In this document: one piece after another, positions 33,501 to 35,127 of the stretch
How positions within the stretch are numbered: the stretch's first letter is position 1
Layout: the number at the start of each line of letters is the position of its first letter
DNA from: Prevotellaceae bacterium UBA1710
GTDB taxonomy: Bacteria; Bacteroidota; Bacteroidia; Bacteroidales; Bacteroidaceae
NCBI GenBank assembly: GCA_002317355.1
Contig: DCJC01000068.1
Coordinates: 20,429 to 55,555 of the forward strand
Direction of reading: 5' to 3'
DNA: 35,127 bases
Notes under the pieces: model-generated
What the model was told of the DNA's origin: nothing
Database searches by the model: none
The model's input: only the letters and a program-made list of their open reading frames with translations
Made by a program: the position numbers and the translations under genes

Positions 33501-34118
33501 TTAAATATAGAAGAAAGCCGAAACACAGAAATGTCCAGAGATTGTGTTACGGAACTTAAACTTATCTACGTCGAAACGGTAGCTGGCACCAATACCACCA
33601 CTACCAATCTTCACGCCAATACGTGGCTCAATAAGGCATGCAATATGACCAGCTGTCTTATTACCACCATTTGCACTACCTGTGCCCCAGTAATATTCTG
33701 CACCAAGCTTAGCCTGGAACATAACATACTTTGCAAACCACATAGTAGGACGGAAACCAAGTCCAAGACAGTAGAGACTGAGCTTGTCATTATCATTGCT
33801 ACCCCATGCGTAGTTGAAGTCAACGAAGAAATCCTTACCTACATCGAAGCCAAGGAACTGGCGGCTACCACCCATGATACCATAATTAATATAGATAGCA
33901 TCTATATACTTATGATAGTCGAAACTTGAAGAACCAGAATTACCATACTGAGGTGCTGCCTCTGGAATGGCGAAGGTAAACTCAGAAACCTCCTCAACTG
34001 GAGCTTCTACTTCTGTACATTCCAAATTCTGATCGATCTCGTTTCCTGAAGTCAAATCATTTTCTGCAAATGCTACTGTACTGCAGAACATCATAACTAA
34101 AAACAATAGTTTCTTCAT
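33501..34118 (-). CDS. Small outer-membrane beta-barrel-like protein
   Basis: A 205-residue protein with a signal peptide MKKLLFLVMMFCSTVAFA, an acidic low-complexity segment (~20-50, EVEAPVEEVSE) and a C-terminal ~130 residues of alternating aromatic/polar strands (YINYGIMGGSRQFLGFDVG, FVDFNYAWGSND, LGLGFRPTMWFA). It ends in ...GHFCVSAFFYI with a terminal aromatic, as on outer-membrane barrels. About 8 strands would fit an OmpW/OmpX-size barrel. Specific function is unknown. First gene of an operon with a perfect promoter at 34212-34242 and rhomboid 8 bp downstream. Confidence 0.8.
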   Translation of the reverse strand: MKKLLFLVMMFCSTVAFAENDLTSGNEIDQNLECTEVEAPVEEVSEFTFAIPEAAPQYGNSGSSSFDYHKYIDAIYINYGIMGGSRQFLGFDVGKDFFVDFNYAWGSNDNDKLSLYCLGLGFRPTMWFAKYVMFQAKLGAEYYWGTGSANGGNKTAGHIACLIEPRIGVKIGSGGIGASYRFDVDKFKFRNTISGHFCVSAFFYI

Positions 34119-34211
34119 CTATAAACCTACACTAATACGTGACGTGTGCAACATTCGTTAGTAAATCCTGATGTATTGTTCCAACAGGATCTGATTAATC
34201 CAATTTGCGTG

Positions 34212-34242
34212 CAAAATTAGTAAGAAATATCCAATCCACAAA
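34212..34242 (-). promoter_or_regulatory. Promoter of the outer-membrane protein-rhomboid-EEP operon
   Basis: Minus strand TTTG (34239-34242), exactly 19 bases, TAATTTTG (34212-34219). The leader is ~90 nt and includes an ATCCTG/CAGGAT inverted pair (34165-34191). Confidence 0.8.
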
Positions 34243-34287
34243 ATCTTTATAGCGAAAAAGATTTATAACCACATAAAATAATGACAT

Positions 34288-34318
34288 AAAAAAGGGAGAC
34301 CGATTCACATCAGCCTCC
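34288..34318 (-). terminator. Terminator of the 31-codon small-gene unit
   Basis: Minus strand GGAGGCTGA / TCGGTCTCC (9 bp, with wobbles), 6-base loop, then CTTTTTT. It lies 71 bp after the small ORF stop and just upstream of the next promoter. Confidence 0.8.
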
Positions 34319-34328
34319 TGAATACAAT

Positions 34329-34363
34329 ACTAAAACCTAAATTTTATACTACTAAAACCTAAA
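34329..34363. repeat. 13-bp direct repeat ACTAAAACCTAAA
   Basis: Copies at 34329-34341 and 34351-34363 (22-bp period, two helical turns) in the 3' untranslated part of the small-gene unit. Confidence 0.6.
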
Positions 34364-34389
34364 CTCTATTAATTAAGTTTCACGCTGTA

Positions 34390-34485
34390 TTAGCGTAAGT
34401 TGTTATGCATGATTGATGCTATTCCACATACGGTAGATAAAGCTACCATAACCAGCATAAACACAGTTGCAAAATCAATTGCCAT
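34390..34485 (-). CDS. 31-residue membrane peptide with its own promoter and terminator
   Basis: ATG at 34485, 31 codons, TAA at 34392-34390. The peptide starts MAIDFATVFMLVMVALSTV and continues CGIASIMHNNLR: one hydrophobic helix (~4-25) with a short polar, basic C-terminus. No lipobox (Cys20 lies inside the helix, without the usual residues). The unit is complete: promoter 34603-34634, a ~110-nt leader with hairpins (CTCTAC/GTAGAG at 34558-34573; two AGGATAACAAA copies around a GATCC/GGGTC pair), ORF, terminator 34318-34288. No family recognised. It could encode a small membrane protein, a hydrophobic toxin-like peptide, or only a structured RNA. Confidence 0.6.
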   Translation of the reverse strand: MAIDFATVFMLVMVALSTVCGIASIMHNNLR

Positions 34486-34602
34486 AGCTTGTTTTTTAAA
34501 TGTTTGTTATCCTAGACCCCGAAGGATCAAGTTTTGTTATCCTTATTGAATACAATCCTCTACCTAAGTAGAGCTAACTGCCTTTATTTCTTATTTCTGA
34601 TG

Positions 34603-34634
34603 CAAAGGTAACAATTGTTTACGTACACAACAAA
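34603..34634 (-). promoter_or_regulatory. Promoter of the small-gene unit
   Basis: Minus strand TTTG (34631-34634), 20-base spacer, TACCTTTG (34603-34610). Full match to the Bacteroidetes consensus. Confidence 0.8.
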
Positions 34635-34745
34635 TCTTTATGCAACTATATTCCATTTTTATCCATTCTTTTGACCTTAGTCAAGTTGTTGATAATTAGT
34701 ACATAATACACAATTTGGCTTTATGGGTAAAGTATGACCAGAAAT

Positions 34746-34789
34746 AAAAATGCCGCTCAGACATTTCACGAGGAAATACCTAAGCGGCA
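34746..34789 (-). terminator. Terminator of pckA
   Basis: TGCCGCT (34751-34757) / AGCGGCA (34783-34789), with inner ATTTC/GAAAT (34763-34767, 34773-34777) and AG/CT pairs, then TTTTTATTT on the minus strand. It is ~100 bp after the pckA stop. Confidence 0.8.
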
Positions 34790-34843
34790 AATTATATTGT
34801 AATTAATAATGTTTATCGAATTTCAATAGTGGAGAAAACTCCT

Positions 34844-34879
34844 CCAATTATCAATTTTCAATTATTCATTATCAATTAA
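34844..34879. repeat. AT-rich dispersed repeat tract
   Basis: CCAATTATCAATTTTCAATT continuing ATTCATTATCAATT. Same family as 2596-2621. Confidence 0.55.
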
Positions 34880-34891
34880 CTGAGAATCAGT

Positions 34892-35127
34892 TTAGAGCTT
34901 TGGACCAGCAGCAACGAGAGCCTTACCAGCCTCATTGTTTGTGTACTTAGCGAAGTTCTTGATGAAACGAGCAGCGAGGTCCTTAGCCTTCTCCTCCCAC
35001 TGGCATGCGCACTCGTAAGTGTCACGTGGGTCGAGGATAGCTGGGTTAACATTTGGAAGAGCTGTAGGAACAACGAAGTCGAACATTGGGATAGTCTTTG
35101 TCTCAGCCTTGAGGATAGAACCATCGA
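34892..35127 (-). CDS. pckA: Phosphoenolpyruvate carboxykinase (ATP), C-terminal end (5' part outside window)
   Basis: The frame is open to the right edge. The visible ~77 residues include KAETKTIPMFDFVVPTALP, AILDPRDTY, QWEEKAKDLAARFIKNF and end GKALVAAGPKL, the conserved C-terminus of ATP-dependent PckA. The enzyme converts oxaloacetate and ATP to PEP, CO2 and ADP (or the reverse carboxylation, important in succinate-forming Bacteroidales). Active-site motifs lie outside the window. An internal ATG at 35086 is not the start, since coding sequence continues upstream in frame. A good terminator follows at 34746-34789. Confidence 0.93.
   Translation of the reverse strand, partial: DGSILKAETKTIPMFDFVVPTALPNVNPAILDPRDTYECACQWEEKAKDLAARFIKNFAKYTNNEAGKALVAAGPKL

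Overview
The window comes from a Bacteroidales genome, most likely Prevotella/Segatella. The evidence is a BspA-type leucine-rich-repeat protein, a fused SecD-SecF, a DUF4271 membrane protein, a TGS-domain nucleoside kinase, a TonB-dependent receptor with a carboxypeptidase-regulatory-like domain, the lack of Shine-Dalgarno sequences, and at least seven promoters of the Bacteroidetes form TTTG-N19/20-TAnnTTTG. No species call is possible from sequence alone.

Layout. 1-990: end of a BspA-like surface protein, a small lipoprotein and a terminator. 1010-1245: a tRNA-Gln unit with its own promoter and terminator. 1263-6449: a tight minus-strand operon metK > DUF4271 > hemD > rnpA > yidD > tyrS, with overlapping or near-overlapping genes behind one good promoter. 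6500-7460: a small lipoprotein operon headed by two very short ORFs. 7567-9293: a nucleoside kinase. 9340-10141: an IS200-type (RAYT-like) transposase set among REP-like palindromes. 10260-15501: xerD, metG and argS on the plus strand. 15617-16606: a putative reversed-order toxin-antitoxin pair. 16683-23446: greA > HIT hydrolase, then a TonB-dependent receptor > M16 peptidase, with a C-rich repeat pair between the two sets. 23487-24455: an Rpn-type nuclease with a 12-bp tandem repeat.

24530-28105 is the accessory island. A complete 1,632-bp insertion sequence (17-bp perfect terminal repeats, perfect 9-bp target duplication) lies inside a secreted-protein gene, whose reading frame is restored exactly when the element and one duplication copy are removed. 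The transposase is split by a -1 shift at an A9 run. Next come a gene remnant and a 287-bp MITE-like element built from nested copies of a CACGTACAC palindrome. A separate long palindrome (GTAAACTCAGTG arms) occurs in two places, at 11.2 and 24.5 kb.

28105-34242: secDF, then an operon of an outer-membrane barrel protein > rhomboid protease > endonuclease/exonuclease/phosphatase-family membrane protein. 34288-34634 is a self-contained unit (promoter, structured leader, 31-codon membrane-peptide ORF, terminator). The window ends inside pckA. Most of the window is housekeeping: translation, SAM, heme, tRNA processing and the cell envelope. The novelty lies in the small-ORF units, the palindromic repeats and the IS-disrupted locus.
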